This document shows positions 1 to 8,631 of a stretch of DNA of 64,000 nucleotides, in pieces; the first letter of the stretch is position 1; each line of letters starts with the position of its first letter. The translations under genes and the position numbers were made by a program. Below the pieces are notes generated by a model. It ran no database searches. It was not told the origin of the DNA and saw only the letters and a list, made by a program, of their open reading frames with translations. The stretch comes from Glaciihabitans sp. (GTDB taxonomy: Bacteria > Actinomycetota > Actinomycetes > Actinomycetales > Microbacteriaceae), in NCBI GenBank assembly GCA_025463785.1, contig JAODBD010000005.1, positions 248,001 through 312,000 of the forward strand, given 5' to 3'.

Positions 1-70
1 GCTCACCCTGACCGGCGCCGACGACCCCGACGACGCCTTTCTCGCCCTCGTGAGCGGGGCAAGCGCATGA
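1..70 (+). CDS. C-terminal end of an upstream gene, probably the ABC transporter ATP-binding subunit
   Basis: Only the last 22 codons are inside the window, reading frame 2 and ending in LVSGASA with TGA at 68-70. The stop overlaps the ATG of the next gene as ATGA, so the two are translationally coupled. The next gene is an ABC-2 permease, and such permeases usually follow their ATPase. The visible tail is acidic and has no motif of its own, so the ATPase identity is inferred from context only. Confidence 0.55.
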   Translation, partial: LTLTGADDPDDAFLALVSGASA

Positions 71-801
71 ACCCGCGCCTCGCTCTGGCCACCGCGGCGC
101 GCGTGCTCAATCAGGTGCGCCACGATCCCAGAACGGTCGCGCTGCTGCTCGTCGTGCCGAGCCTTCTCATCGGTCTCATGGCCTGGATATTCACGAACAC
201 CAAAACGTTCGACATTGTCGGCCCCGCCCTGCTCGGGCTGTTTCCCTTCATCGTGATGTTCCTGATCACGAGCATCACCACCCTTCGCGAACGACGGTCC
301 GGAACCCTCGAGCGACTGATGACGATGCCCCTCGGCAAGTTCGACTTCCTGGTCGGCTACACGCTCGCGTTTGGTCTGCTCGCCATTCTGCAGTCGCTGA
401 TTGCGGTTGCCTACGCGGTGTGGGTCTGCGGACTCGCGGTGAGCGGCAGCGCCTGGCTGTTGATCCTGGTTGCCCTGGTCAACGCGATCCTCGGCACCAC
501 ACTCGGACTGTTTGCGAGCGCATTCGCGACAACCGAGTTCCAGGTCATCCAGTTCATGCCGGCGCTGGTGTTTCCGCAGATCCTGCTTGGCGGCATATTT
601 GTGCCACGTGCACAGATGCCGGATGTCCTCCGCTCGATCTCAGACTGGCTCCCGTTGTCGCATTCGATCGATGCGCTGCAAAAGGTCATCTCCCGATCGG
701 ATGCCAGCGGCGAGGTGCTGCGCGAACTCGGGATCGTCGCTCTCTGGGCGGTGGGGCTCGTCGTCCTCGGCAGCATTACCCTGCGGCGTCGAACCCCCTA
801 G
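67..801 (+). CDS. ABC-2 type transporter permease
   Basis: A 244-residue integral membrane protein with about six hydrophobic segments (near residues 22-45, 50-72, 100-125, 130-155, 165-180 and 220-238). The stretch LRERRSGTLERL around residues 73-84 is typical of ABC-2 permeases, whose charged loop contacts the ATPase. Length fits a DrrB-like half-exporter permease. It overlaps the upstream ATPase tail by four bases, so both should form one drug, lipid or polysaccharide exporter in the cytoplasmic membrane. Substrate cannot be told from sequence. Confidence 0.85.
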   Translation: MNPRLALATAARVLNQVRHDPRTVALLLVVPSLLIGLMAWIFTNTKTFDIVGPALLGLFPFIVMFLITSITTLRERRSGTLERLMTMPLGKFDFLVGYTLAFGLLAILQSLIAVAYAVWVCGLAVSGSAWLLILVALVNAILGTTLGLFASAFATTEFQVIQFMPALVFPQILLGGIFVPRAQMPDVLRSISDWLPLSHSIDALQKVISRSDASGEVLRELGIVALWAVGLVVLGSITLRRRTP

Positions 802-869
802 CGTTCGGCTTGCGGCAATCAGCGAGTGCACCGGCGTGACGCCTGCCGGTCGGCTGGCAGGATTGAGCC

Positions 870-1406
870 ATGTCTGACTCCCGCGCCGCCCAGCTCGTCT
901 CCGAACTCACGGCCGTCGTTCCCGACTTTCCGAAACCGGGGATCACCTTCCGCGACCTCACACCCGTCTTCGCCGACGGCGATGCCCTGCGAGTCATCAC
1001 GGATGCCCTCGCCGCTCCCTTTGCGGGACGCGTGGATGCCGTCGCCGGCGTCGAAGCACGGGGCTTCGTCCTCGCGGCGGCCGCAGCCTACGCGCTCGGC
1101 GTCGGCGTCCTGATCATTCGCAAGCCGGGCAAACTCCCACGCGAGGTGCTCTCCCAGAGCTATGACCTCGAGTACGGCAGCGCGACGCTCGAAGTGCAGC
1201 CCGACACCCTGCCGGCCGGTTCGCGTGTACTGGTTCTGGATGACGTGCTCGCCACCGGCGGGACCCTGGCCGCAAGCACCAGCCTCATCGAGCGCGCCGG
1301 CTGGACGGTCGTTGGCGTGAGTGTCGTCCTGGAGCTCACCAACCTTGAGGGTCGGCTGGCTTTGCCCGGGAGGGACATCCGCTCGCTTCTGCGCGCTGGA
1401 GCTTAG
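870..1406 (+). CDS. apt: Adenine phosphoribosyltransferase
   Basis: A 178-residue cytoplasmic enzyme of purine salvage: adenine plus PRPP gives AMP and pyrophosphate. The PRPP-binding motif VLVLDDVLATGGT lies near residues 117-129, and the N-terminal VPDFPKPGITFRDLTP and GVEARGF segments are typical of APT and not of HPRT. Length matches the family. Start ATG at 870 has GGCAGGA upstream. It stands alone between an exporter operon and a converging oxidase gene and is closed by hairpins at 1408-1467. Confidence 0.95.
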   Translation: MSDSRAAQLVSELTAVVPDFPKPGITFRDLTPVFADGDALRVITDALAAPFAGRVDAVAGVEARGFVLAAAAAYALGVGVLIIRKPGKLPREVLSQSYDLEYGSATLEVQPDTLPAGSRVLVLDDVLATGGTLAASTSLIERAGWTVVGVSVVLELTNLEGRLALPGRDIRSLLRAGA

Positions 1407-1407
1407 A

Positions 1408-1467
1408 GCGAAGGCCATTTCTGGCCTTCGCCGCGACGCCAGCGCTGACGGCCGTCCCGGCCGTCAG
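1408..1467. terminator. Two adjacent hairpins between converging apt and lactone oxidase genes
   Basis: A perfect 10-bp stem with a TTTC loop (arms GCGAAGGCCA and TGGCCTTCGC, 1408-1431) starts two bases after the apt stop. A second GC-rich hairpin, arms CTGACGGCCG and CGGCCGTCAG, follows around 1445-1467. No T-tract follows, as is usual in high-GC actinobacteria. The position between two converging genes suggests a shared bidirectional terminator. Confidence 0.65.
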
Positions 1468-1524
1468 TACCCAGCCCGGCCGTCAGGTCCAACCCGGCTG
1501 AGATCCAAGCCGGCTGAAATCCAA

Positions 1525-2838
1525 CTACTCTCCGAGGACGCGCCGGAGGTAGTCGTTCGCGAACAGGCGGTCGGGGTCGAGCCGGTCGCGCACCTTCAGG
1601 AAGTCTTCGAACCGCGGATAGACGGGAGCCAGATCCTCGGCCGTGCGCTGGTTCATTTTGCCCCAGTGTGGGCGGCCATCGTGGGCCTTCATGATCGCTT
1701 CGACAGCGGCAAAGTATGCGCGGTGGTCTTCGCGGTAGTGCCTGTGCACGGCGATGTAACCTGTCGCACGTCCCGACGCGGTTGAGAGCCACAGGTCGTC
1801 TGCCGCTGCCGCACGTACCTCGATCGGGAAGGAGATCGTCCAGCCTTCGCGTGCGATGAGCGCATCGATTTCGCGCAGAACCACAGGAATCTGGTCCTGT
1901 GGCAGCGCGTACTCCATCTCGCGGAAACGCACGCGCCGCTCGGTGGCGAACGTGTTGTAGGAGAGGTCGGTGAATTCGCGATCGCCCCAGTGATGGGTCG
2001 AGAACCGATTGATGGCTGGCGTCGACTTCGGGAAAGTGCGCTGCACCCGAGTGGATGCCGCAAACACCGTGTTCGACATGAGGCTGTCGTCGACCCAGCG
2101 CTTCATCGCTCCGAGCGGCTTGAGGGGCGCGTCCGCCCGCAGTCTGGTGCTCGTCTTCGTGAGAGCAACGGTCGTGTGCGCGAACCAGTAGAACTCGAAG
2201 TGATCGGCGTCTGCGATACGCTCCTGCCACTCGTCGAGGACCAGCCCAAGAGGCTCGGGCTTTTCGACAAGGTGCAGAACGAAGGTGGGCACGCAGTCGA
2301 CCGTGAGGTCGACCAGAACGCCGAGTGACCCGATGCCGACAGCTATCGCAGGCAGCAGATCGGCGTTTTCGGTCGCGCTCATCGTGAGCAACTCACCGGT
2401 GCCCGTGACGATCGTCGCGCCGGTGATGCGCGTGGCGAGACCACCGAAACGTGCGCCCGTGCCGTGAGTCCCGGTCGAGGTCGCGCCGCTCAGCGTCTGG
2501 ACGTCAACGTCCCCCATGTTTTGAAGCGCAAGGCCGAGCGGGTTCAGGAGCGGTGGCAGGTCGTGCAATACCGTGCCGGCACCGAGCGTGACCTCGGTGC
2601 CGTTCGATCTCCGAAGCCCGGTGAGACCCGACATATCCAGCTGGATGCCTGGCGCGACCGCGATGCCGCTGAAGCTGTGACTCGTGCCGACGGGTTTGAC
2701 GGTGAGTCCACGATCGCGTGCCGAGCGCACGATGGCGACGACCTCATCCGCGGATTCGGGTCGGATGCGCTCGACCGGCGTCGCGGATTCGCTTCGACCC
2801 CAGTTGCGCCAGACGGCCACCGTGGCTTTCGCCGTCAC
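1525..2838 (-). CDS. FAD-dependent sugar-lactone oxidase (D-arabinono-1,4-lactone oxidase / AldO family)
   Basis: A 437-residue flavoprotein with an N-terminal PCMH-type FAD domain, including VGTSHSFSG near residues 50-58; in this family the His of HS can carry covalent FAD. The C-terminal ALO domain has HWGK near residue 390 and the closing DPDRLFANDYL segment. Family members oxidise aldonolactones or alditols with O2. The start is GTG at 2838, overlapping the upstream gene's stop by four bases (GTGA), so it is the last gene of an MFS, PLP enzyme, oxidase operon. The exact substrate (polyol, lactone or aldose) is open. Confidence 0.88.
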   Translation of the reverse strand: MTAKATVAVWRNWGRSESATPVERIRPESADEVVAIVRSARDRGLTVKPVGTSHSFSGIAVAPGIQLDMSGLTGLRRSNGTEVTLGAGTVLHDLPPLLNPLGLALQNMGDVDVQTLSGATSTGTHGTGARFGGLATRITGATIVTGTGELLTMSATENADLLPAIAVGIGSLGVLVDLTVDCVPTFVLHLVEKPEPLGLVLDEWQERIADADHFEFYWFAHTTVALTKTSTRLRADAPLKPLGAMKRWVDDSLMSNTVFAASTRVQRTFPKSTPAINRFSTHHWGDREFTDLSYNTFATERRVRFREMEYALPQDQIPVVLREIDALIAREGWTISFPIEVRAAAADDLWLSTASGRATGYIAVHRHYREDHRAYFAAVEAIMKAHDGRPHWGKMNQRTAEDLAPVYPRFEDFLKVRDRLDPDRLFANDYLRRVLGE

Positions 2839-4058
2839 AGGAAGACCTTGCCCTCGCCTCGGTAGGTGGGAAGCGTGTCGACCACCGATTCGCCGTCAAC
2901 CACGGCAAAGGCGTCGAGGTGTTCGCTGAGCTCGCCGGCTTTGGTGTGACGAAGCCAGACCCGGTCGCCTACGCGCAGGCCCGCGGCACCCGGCCCACGT
3001 AGCGGGGTCTGAACCTCGCCGGCCATCTCCCGCGCAACCAACGTCAGCCCCAGCGGCCACGCCAGTTGAGGGCTGCGATCAGTGGCCGTCGGACCGGATG
3101 CGATCCACCCACCACCCAGCAGAGTCGCCATCTCCGGACGCGGTTTGCGCACGACCGAGAGCGCGAACGCGGCCGCCGGAGCCGGCGAGAAGTGCGTGTA
3201 CTGGTCGAACAGGTGTGGACCGAAGAGTCCGCTGCCTGCGGCGATCTCGGTCACCGAGGCATCGGCGGCGGTGCTCTCGAGCGAGCCGGTTCCGCCTCCG
3301 TTGACGAACTCGAGGTCGGCAACCTCCCGAACCGAGGCGACAGCCCTGCCGCGACGATCGGCGAGTTCGGCAATGGAACGCGACTGGATCCAGCGCACGG
3401 CCACACCGCGAATCGCCGAAGCCGGCTTGTTTGCGAGTCCGGCGATCTGTGCTTCGTAACCCATCATGCCGACGAGCGTGAATCCGGGGCGAGCCAGGAC
3501 AACCTCGGCGAGCGCCCGTGCGGCCTCGACGGTATGTACCGGCGAACGGAACACACCCGTGTGGCCGAGCAGCGGAGCATCCCACGACGAGTCGAGTTCG
3601 ATCGAGACCCGGATTTTCTCGCGCTTGCCAGGAGCTATGACCGAGTCCACGAAGTCGAGCTGGTCCACGGAGTCGACCATGATGGTGACCCGGGATGCCA
3701 GCTTCGCGTCGGTACCGAGCGCATGGAGCGCGGCGCGATCGGCCGTGGGGTAGCCGACCACGACATCCGGAATCGTCTCGGCCAGCCAGAGCGCCTCAGG
3801 CAGCGTGTAGGCCAGGACACCCGCATAACCGGGAAGTGCGAGAACGGCGTCGAGGACTCCGCGCACGCGCACCGACTTGCTCGCGACGCGAATGGTTTTC
3901 CCGTGGGCGCGGTCGAGCATCTCGAACGCGTTTGCGGCGAGCGCCGGCAGCGACAGTGCGCCAAGAGGCGTGTCGAGCGCTGCGGTGGCACGAGTGAGGC
4001 TCGGCCAGTATTTCGCTGGATCGGTCCAGGGACGTTCGGCGGGGCGGACCAGTTGCAC
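2835..4058 (-). CDS. PLP-dependent amino acid deaminase / D-threonine aldolase-like (alanine racemase N-terminal fold)
   Basis: The family uses PLP on an alanine-racemase TIM barrel to cleave or deaminate D-amino acids such as D-threonine or D-serine. The PLP lysine is likely K61 in RVASKSVRVRG. The C-terminus has a GDRVWLRHTKAGE-like region and a second His (SEH), as in the metal-binding C-terminal domain of D-threonine aldolases. I chose GTG at 4058, 407 residues and 16 bases after the upstream stop; longer frames would run into the MFS gene. It sits between a transporter and a lactone oxidase with four-base overlap to the latter. Confidence 0.8.
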   Translation of the reverse strand: MQLVRPAERPWTDPAKYWPSLTRATAALDTPLGALSLPALAANAFEMLDRAHGKTIRVASKSVRVRGVLDAVLALPGYAGVLAYTLPEALWLAETIPDVVVGYPTADRAALHALGTDAKLASRVTIMVDSVDQLDFVDSVIAPGKREKIRVSIELDSSWDAPLLGHTGVFRSPVHTVEAARALAEVVLARPGFTLVGMMGYEAQIAGLANKPASAIRGVAVRWIQSRSIAELADRRGRAVASVREVADLEFVNGGGTGSLESTAADASVTEIAAGSGLFGPHLFDQYTHFSPAPAAAFALSVVRKPRPEMATLLGGGWIASGPTATDRSPQLAWPLGLTLVAREMAGEVQTPLRGPGAAGLRVGDRVWLRHTKAGELSEHLDAFAVVDGESVVDTLPTYRGEGKVFL

Positions 4059-4074
4059 TGTCGAGAACTCGCTT

Positions 4075-5403
4075 CTACTTGACACTCTTGATTGGCACCA
4101 TCGCGAGGCCGCCGAGGATTGCGAACACTCCGGATGCCACAAAGAGTGCAGCAAACCCAGCCGACTCCCCCGCATTGGTGCTTGGTACCGCCTGGCCCGC
4201 AGTCGCGATGCCTGCAAACCACAACACGATGAGCGCGCCGATGAGTGGTCCGAACGCCTGCGGGACGGCCGTGGCAATGTTCATGATGCCGAGGTCCTTG
4301 CCGCGGGAGTGGGCATCCGGCAGCACCTGCGTCGCGAGCGCCTGGTCGACGGCCATGTAGCAGCCGTAGCCGACACCGAGCAGGGCAGCGCCGATCACGG
4401 CGATGTTGTAGTCCTGCACGAGGCCCAGCAGCAACGCCGCAACGGCCTGCAGGTACGCGGCCACATAGACGAACACCTTGCGGCGGCCGATCCGGTCGCT
4501 GAGCAACCCGCAGCCCACGGCAGCAATGATGAAGAAGACCAGGTAGACAAGTACAAGGTTGATCAGGTTGTCGTTCGCCAGCGTGCTGCTTTCGTGCAGT
4601 CCGTACTGCAGGAAGTAGAGGAGAAGGGCCGTACCGAGCGCGTTACCGAGGTTGACGAGGATGCGCCCGAGGAGGGTCCAACCGAAGTCCGGGTACTGGA
4701 TCGGGTTGATCCAGAAGCCCTGCAGTGCGGAAACGAGCCCGGCGCGGCGCGGTCGCTGCTCCTTGCGGAGCGCCTGGTCCGGTACGAACAGCAGGAACGG
4801 GATGGCCAGCACGATCACGCCGAGTCCCACCGCCAGGTAGCCGAAGAATTGGGTCAGGATGAGGGTCGTCACGAGCTCAAGCCCGGCGATCGTGCCGAGG
4901 GCCTGGGGTGCGGAAATCCAGCCCGACACGAACCCACGCTGATTGACGGGCACCTGGTCGGAGATGGTGGCCGTCATCGCGGCGGAAATAACGCAGAATC
5001 CGATGATCGCGAGCGACCAGAAGATGCCGATCCCGATGATCGAAGTTTGAACTCCGAGGACGACGAGCGACAGGCCGAAGATCAGCGCGCCCGCCAGAAT
5101 CCAGGGGCGACGACGACCGAAGCGGGATGTCGTGCGGTCGGACAGAAATCCCGTCAGCGGGTAGGTGATGAGTGCGCACACGCCGGCGATCCCGGACACG
5201 ATGCCGAAAGCCAGCACCTTCGCCACCCAGTTGCCGCTGACCTCGTGCTCGACCTGCGTGGGGAGGAGGAGCTGGATGGGCGTGAGTTGCGCCATCCAAA
5301 TTCCAAACCAGGCGGTCGCAAATACTGCGATCCAGCCACCGCCGACCCGGCGAGTCGGCTCTGCGAACGGGGAACGCGTAACCGGAATTGCTGAGGTGGT
5401 CAT
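4075..5403 (-). CDS. MFS transporter (GPH-like, sugar or polyol)
   Basis: About 442 residues with 12 predicted membrane segments. The loop 2-3 signature SDRTTSRFGRRRPW near residues 90-103 resembles the glycoside-pentoside-hexuronide and related sugar symporters. Start ATG at 5403 is preceded by AAGGAG at good spacing; an upstream in-frame start at 5436 lacks this. It is the first gene of an operon with the PLP enzyme and the lactone oxidase, so it may import a polyol, aldonate or hydroxy amino acid handled by them. Transport direction is inferred. Confidence 0.83.
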   Translation of the reverse strand: MTTSAIPVTRSPFAEPTRRVGGGWIAVFATAWFGIWMAQLTPIQLLLPTQVEHEVSGNWVAKVLAFGIVSGIAGVCALITYPLTGFLSDRTTSRFGRRRPWILAGALIFGLSLVVLGVQTSIIGIGIFWSLAIIGFCVISAAMTATISDQVPVNQRGFVSGWISAPQALGTIAGLELVTTLILTQFFGYLAVGLGVIVLAIPFLLFVPDQALRKEQRPRRAGLVSALQGFWINPIQYPDFGWTLLGRILVNLGNALGTALLLYFLQYGLHESSTLANDNLINLVLVYLVFFIIAAVGCGLLSDRIGRRKVFVYVAAYLQAVAALLLGLVQDYNIAVIGAALLGVGYGCYMAVDQALATQVLPDAHSRGKDLGIMNIATAVPQAFGPLIGALIVLWFAGIATAGQAVPSTNAGESAGFAALFVASGVFAILGGLAMVPIKSVK

Positions 5404-5615
5404 GTGGCGACTCCTTGGCTGCGGTGAACGTCGCATCTGAACGGGTTACACGACGGGGCAAGATTACCGCCAAGTGTAGGTAATAGTGAAGCGGTTTCGC
5501 GTCTTGCCCCCTGTTGGCGTGTCACGCGAGGCGCGGGCGCGAGGTTGGGCAGGAGGTTGGGCGGGACGGCGCGCGCGCTGGCAGACAGCGCCAACGCGCG
5601 GTCACTCGATTGATG

Positions 5616-5688
5616 TACCCCGACTGGGACTCGAACCCAGACTGGGACGATTTTAAGTCGTCTGCCTCTGCCATTGGGCTACCGGGGC
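5616..5688 (-). tRNA. tRNA with UAA anticodon but a short (class I) variable loop
   Basis: Minus-strand cloverleaf of 73 nt. Acceptor GCCCCGG pairs with TCGGGGT (G-U at pairs 1-72 and 7-66); D-arm contains ATGG; the anticodon stem GACGA/TCGTC encloses CTTAAAA, giving anticodon UAA; the variable loop is only CCAGT; the T-stem CTGGG/CCCAG encloses TTCGAGT; discriminator is A. CCA is not encoded. The anticodon would read the Leu codon UUA, but bacterial tRNA-Leu is class II with a long variable arm, so charging identity is uncertain. It lies alone between ndh and the MFS gene. Confidence 0.88.
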
Positions 5689-5734
5689 GTGACCCGGATG
5701 ACTTCCGGGCGCTGCCCGAAAGCCTAGCGCGACG

Positions 5735-7267
5735 CTACTTCTTTGCTGCCGGTGCGGCTGTCGACGCCGGAGCCTGGGTGTTCGCGCCGACCTTCGCGGG
5801 TGCCTTGGCCGGAGCCTTAGTAGCGGCCTTGGCGGGAGCCTTGGTAGCAGCCTTGGCGGGAGCGCTCGTCGCCGCAGCTGAAGTAGTAGCCGGAGCCGGA
5901 GCCGGAGCCGCTGCCGAGGCGGCCGGAGCCCCCGAGGCCGCCTCAGTGTGGGGTTTCGGTCGCGACGCGAACTCCTCGAATGCTGCGCGCGGCTCGCTGC
6001 GGGCAATGATGCCCACGGTGTCGCGCTGCAGCAGGAAGTTCAGGAACCAGTTCACGAAGACGCGGATCTTGCGCTCCCACATCGGAATCGCGAGACCGTG
6101 GTAACCGCGGTGCATAAACCAAGCGGGGAGGCCCTTGACGGCAATGTTGCCGGACTGGAAAACGCCAACGCCGAGCCCGAGGCTCGCAACGGCTCCCGCA
6201 TTCTTGTGGAAGTAGTCGTGAGGCAGCTCGCCCCGCAGGACGGCGACCAGGTTCTTCGCGAGCAGCTTGCCCTGGCGCACGGCGTGCTGTGCGTTCGGCA
6301 CGGTGAAGCCGCCGACACCGCCACCGGTCAGATCCGGCACGGCGCTGACATCCCCGGCGCCCCACGCGTCATCGATGATGGTGTCACCGTCGGCAACCCG
6401 CAGATCGGCCCGCACGCGCAGGCGCCCACGCTCATCGATGGGCAGATCGGTGTTCTTGAGCATCGGGCTGGCCATGACACCGGCCGTCCAAACGATGAGG
6501 TCAGACTCGAAGCTTTCGCCGGTCGAGAGTTCGATGTTGCCGTTGACCGCCGAACTGAGCTGCGTTTCGAGGTGGACGATGGCCTCGCGCTGCGCCAGGT
6601 TCTTCAGAACCCAGTAGCTGGTCTTCAGCGAAACCTCGGGCATGATGCGACCCATGGCCTCGATCAGGTGGAAGTGCGTGTCGTCGATGGTCAGGTGCGG
6701 GTACTGCTTGAGCAGCGAACTGGCAAGGCTGCGCAGCTCGCCGAAGATCTCGATGCCAGCGAACCCGCCGCCGACAACGACGGTCGTCAACAGGCGGTCA
6801 CGCTCGGGACCGGCCGGCAGAGTGGATGCCCGCTCAAAGTTGTCGAGGAGACGGTCGCGAATCGCGGTGGCCTCCTCGATCGTCTTCAGCCCGATCGCTT
6901 CGTCTGCGACGCCCGGAATCGGGAACGTGCGTGAGACGGACCCCGCCGTCACGACGATGACGTCGTAATCCTCTTCCCACGGCTCGCCCACCGGAGGGGT
7001 GATGGTCACCGTCTTGGCGGCGTGGTCGATCTTCGTGACCTTGGCCGCAACGACGCGCGTCTTCAGCAGATGACGGCGCAGACCGACCACCGCATGACGC
7101 GGCTCGATGTTGCCAGAGGCAACCTCGGGCAGGAAAGGCTGGTACGTCATGTAGGGCAGTGGGTCAACGACCACAACATCGGCCTCGCCACTGCGCAACC
7201 ATTTCTCAAGCTTGAGTGCGGTGTAAAAACCGGCGTATCCGCCGCCGACGATCAGGATTTTTGGCAC
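5735..7267 (-). CDS. ndh: Type II NADH:quinone dehydrogenase with Ala/Pro/Lys-rich tail
   Basis: A 510-residue FAD enzyme that passes electrons from NADH to quinone at the inner face of the membrane without pumping protons. The FAD-binding GGGYAGFYTALKLE lies at residues 7-20 and the NAD-binding VVVGGGFAGIEIFGEL near 164-179; a WTAGV motif near residue 266 is also typical. The C-terminus carries the amphipathic membrane anchor. Residues from about 440 to 510 are an added low-complexity tail of Ala, Pro and Lys (TKAPAKAATKAPAK-like), encoded by imperfect direct repeats. ATG at 7267. Confidence 0.92.
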   Translation of the reverse strand: MPKILIVGGGYAGFYTALKLEKWLRSGEADVVVVDPLPYMTYQPFLPEVASGNIEPRHAVVGLRRHLLKTRVVAAKVTKIDHAAKTVTITPPVGEPWEEDYDVIVVTAGSVSRTFPIPGVADEAIGLKTIEEATAIRDRLLDNFERASTLPAGPERDRLLTTVVVGGGFAGIEIFGELRSLASSLLKQYPHLTIDDTHFHLIEAMGRIMPEVSLKTSYWVLKNLAQREAIVHLETQLSSAVNGNIELSTGESFESDLIVWTAGVMASPMLKNTDLPIDERGRLRVRADLRVADGDTIIDDAWGAGDVSAVPDLTGGGVGGFTVPNAQHAVRQGKLLAKNLVAVLRGELPHDYFHKNAGAVASLGLGVGVFQSGNIAVKGLPAWFMHRGYHGLAIPMWERKIRVFVNWFLNFLLQRDTVGIIARSEPRAAFEEFASRPKPHTEAASGAPAASAAAPAPAPATTSAAATSAPAKAATKAPAKAATKAPAKAPAKVGANTQAPASTAAPAAKK

Positions 7268-7305
7268 GGGGGAAAATCTCCTAGGTGGTGGAAGTCAAGA
7301 CAAAT

Positions 7306-8631
7306 CTAGTCCCTACGGCGGAGGGACCTGAAATGCCGGGCGGCCAATACCGTCATGACCACGAGAGCGAGGGCGAACGCGAGGAGCACGCCGAGCGGGA
7401 GCCCGACATCCCGAAGCTGTGTCGGTGTGGGATAGAGGGTGCCCAGCGGGTTCTGCGGGGCAGCATTGGCCGTGACGGGAACACCCGTGGATTTCGGGGT
7501 CGGCGGCGCGGTCGGGCTCGCGGTTGGCGCCGCCCGGCGGTTCAAGTGGATCCAGGCGGCGAGGTCGCCCATCGGGTTGGCCTTGACAGTCGGAACGCTG
7601 TTGCGCACGGCGGCCGCAGCATTCAGGAGTCCGTAGCCGTAGATCGGGTCGACGCCTTTCGCGCCAGCATCCCGAGCGGTCTTGATCACGCGATTGATGA
7701 CGTTGGCGGCATCCATGTGCGGATGCGCTGCCATCACGAGTGCCACGACGCCGGAGACGATGGGCGTTGAGCCGCTCGTTCCCTCCCACTGCACGTAGCT
7801 GCCACCCGGGACCGCTCCGAGCAGTTGCTCGCTTGGCGCCGAAACGCCAATCGTGATGCCCTGCGCCGACGCGCTGACGCTCGCCTTCTGGTTGCGATCG
7901 ACGCCTGCGACGGTGAGCACGCCCGGCATAGTTGCGGGAGCACCGACCTCGCTCGTGCCGCTGCCCCTATTGCCTGCGGCCGCGACGATAACGACGTTGT
8001 GCTGCATCGCATAGAGGAACGCCTTGTCCCAGCTCTCGGGCCAGGCGAGGGTATTGCGGGTGAGCGACATATTGATCACGTTCGCTCCGTGCTTGACCGC
8101 GTACATGACGGCATCGGCGATCTGCTGATCGGAGTCGGTGGCCGCGGAACCGAACCCGATCGAGATGGGCATGATCGTTGCCTCCGGTGCGACGCCGATG
8201 AGACCCGCGCCGCCTGCCGTGCCGCGCCCTGCAGCGAGGGAGGCGACCATGGTGCCGTGGTTGCGCTCGTCGGCGGTCCCGACCGGAGTCTGGCCGTTTG
8301 CCGAGCCGTGACCCGAGAAGTCCGCCCCGCCGCTGGCCGCACCGGCGAGGTCGGCGACGCTGCCATCCACACCGGTGTCGATGACGGCGATCGTGATGCC
8401 CTTGCCTTTGGTCGTCGACCAGGCGCTGCGTATTCCGTACTGGTCCAGCCAGTACTCACCGTCGCGGATGTAGTCGGTCTTGACCATCCCCGACCTGACG
8501 GTGCCGGTGCCCGTGTTGGTGCTGGTGCTGGCGCTGGTCGATGCCGCCGCCGACGCGCTGCCGACCGCTGCCCCACCCAGAATGGATGCCGCGGCCAGTC
8601 CCAGCGCGACCGCGCCAGCCAGCCGCCTCAC
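7306..8631 (-). CDS. Secreted, membrane-anchored subtilisin-like S8 protease (mycosin-like)
   Basis: A 441-residue serine protease with all catalytic residues visible: Asp85 in VIDTGVDG, His125 in NHGTMVAS, oxyanion Asn221 in AAGNRG, and Ser286 in GTSGSTP. It has an N-terminal signal peptide (about residues 1-29), a Ser/Thr-rich linker, a Pro/Thr linker after the catalytic domain, and one transmembrane helix near 412-432 followed by RHFRSLRRRD. This layout resembles mycosins, but no ESX genes are nearby. It starts with GTG at 8631, overlapping the DUF501 stop by four bases, so it is expressed with the cell-division cluster. Confidence 0.88.
   Translation of the reverse strand: MRRLAGAVALGLAAASILGGAAVGSASAAASTSASTSTNTGTGTVRSGMVKTDYIRDGEYWLDQYGIRSAWSTTKGKGITIAVIDTGVDGSVADLAGAASGGADFSGHGSANGQTPVGTADERNHGTMVASLAAGRGTAGGAGLIGVAPEATIMPISIGFGSAATDSDQQIADAVMYAVKHGANVINMSLTRNTLAWPESWDKAFLYAMQHNVVIVAAAGNRGSGTSEVGAPATMPGVLTVAGVDRNQKASVSASAQGITIGVSAPSEQLLGAVPGGSYVQWEGTSGSTPIVSGVVALVMAAHPHMDAANVINRVIKTARDAGAKGVDPIYGYGLLNAAAAVRNSVPTVKANPMGDLAAWIHLNRRAAPTASPTAPPTPKSTGVPVTANAAPQNPLGTLYPTPTQLRDVGLPLGVLLAFALALVVMTVLAARHFRSLRRRD

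Noticed and set aside
3877-5394. 505-codon plus-strand frame opposite the MFS and PLP-enzyme genes
   Set aside because: Composition is highly charged with no domain; the opposite strand encodes recognisable proteins.
7306-8631. Type VII secretion locus around the mycosin-like protease
   Set aside because: No EccC, EccD or WXG100 genes are nearby; neighbours are division and respiration genes.
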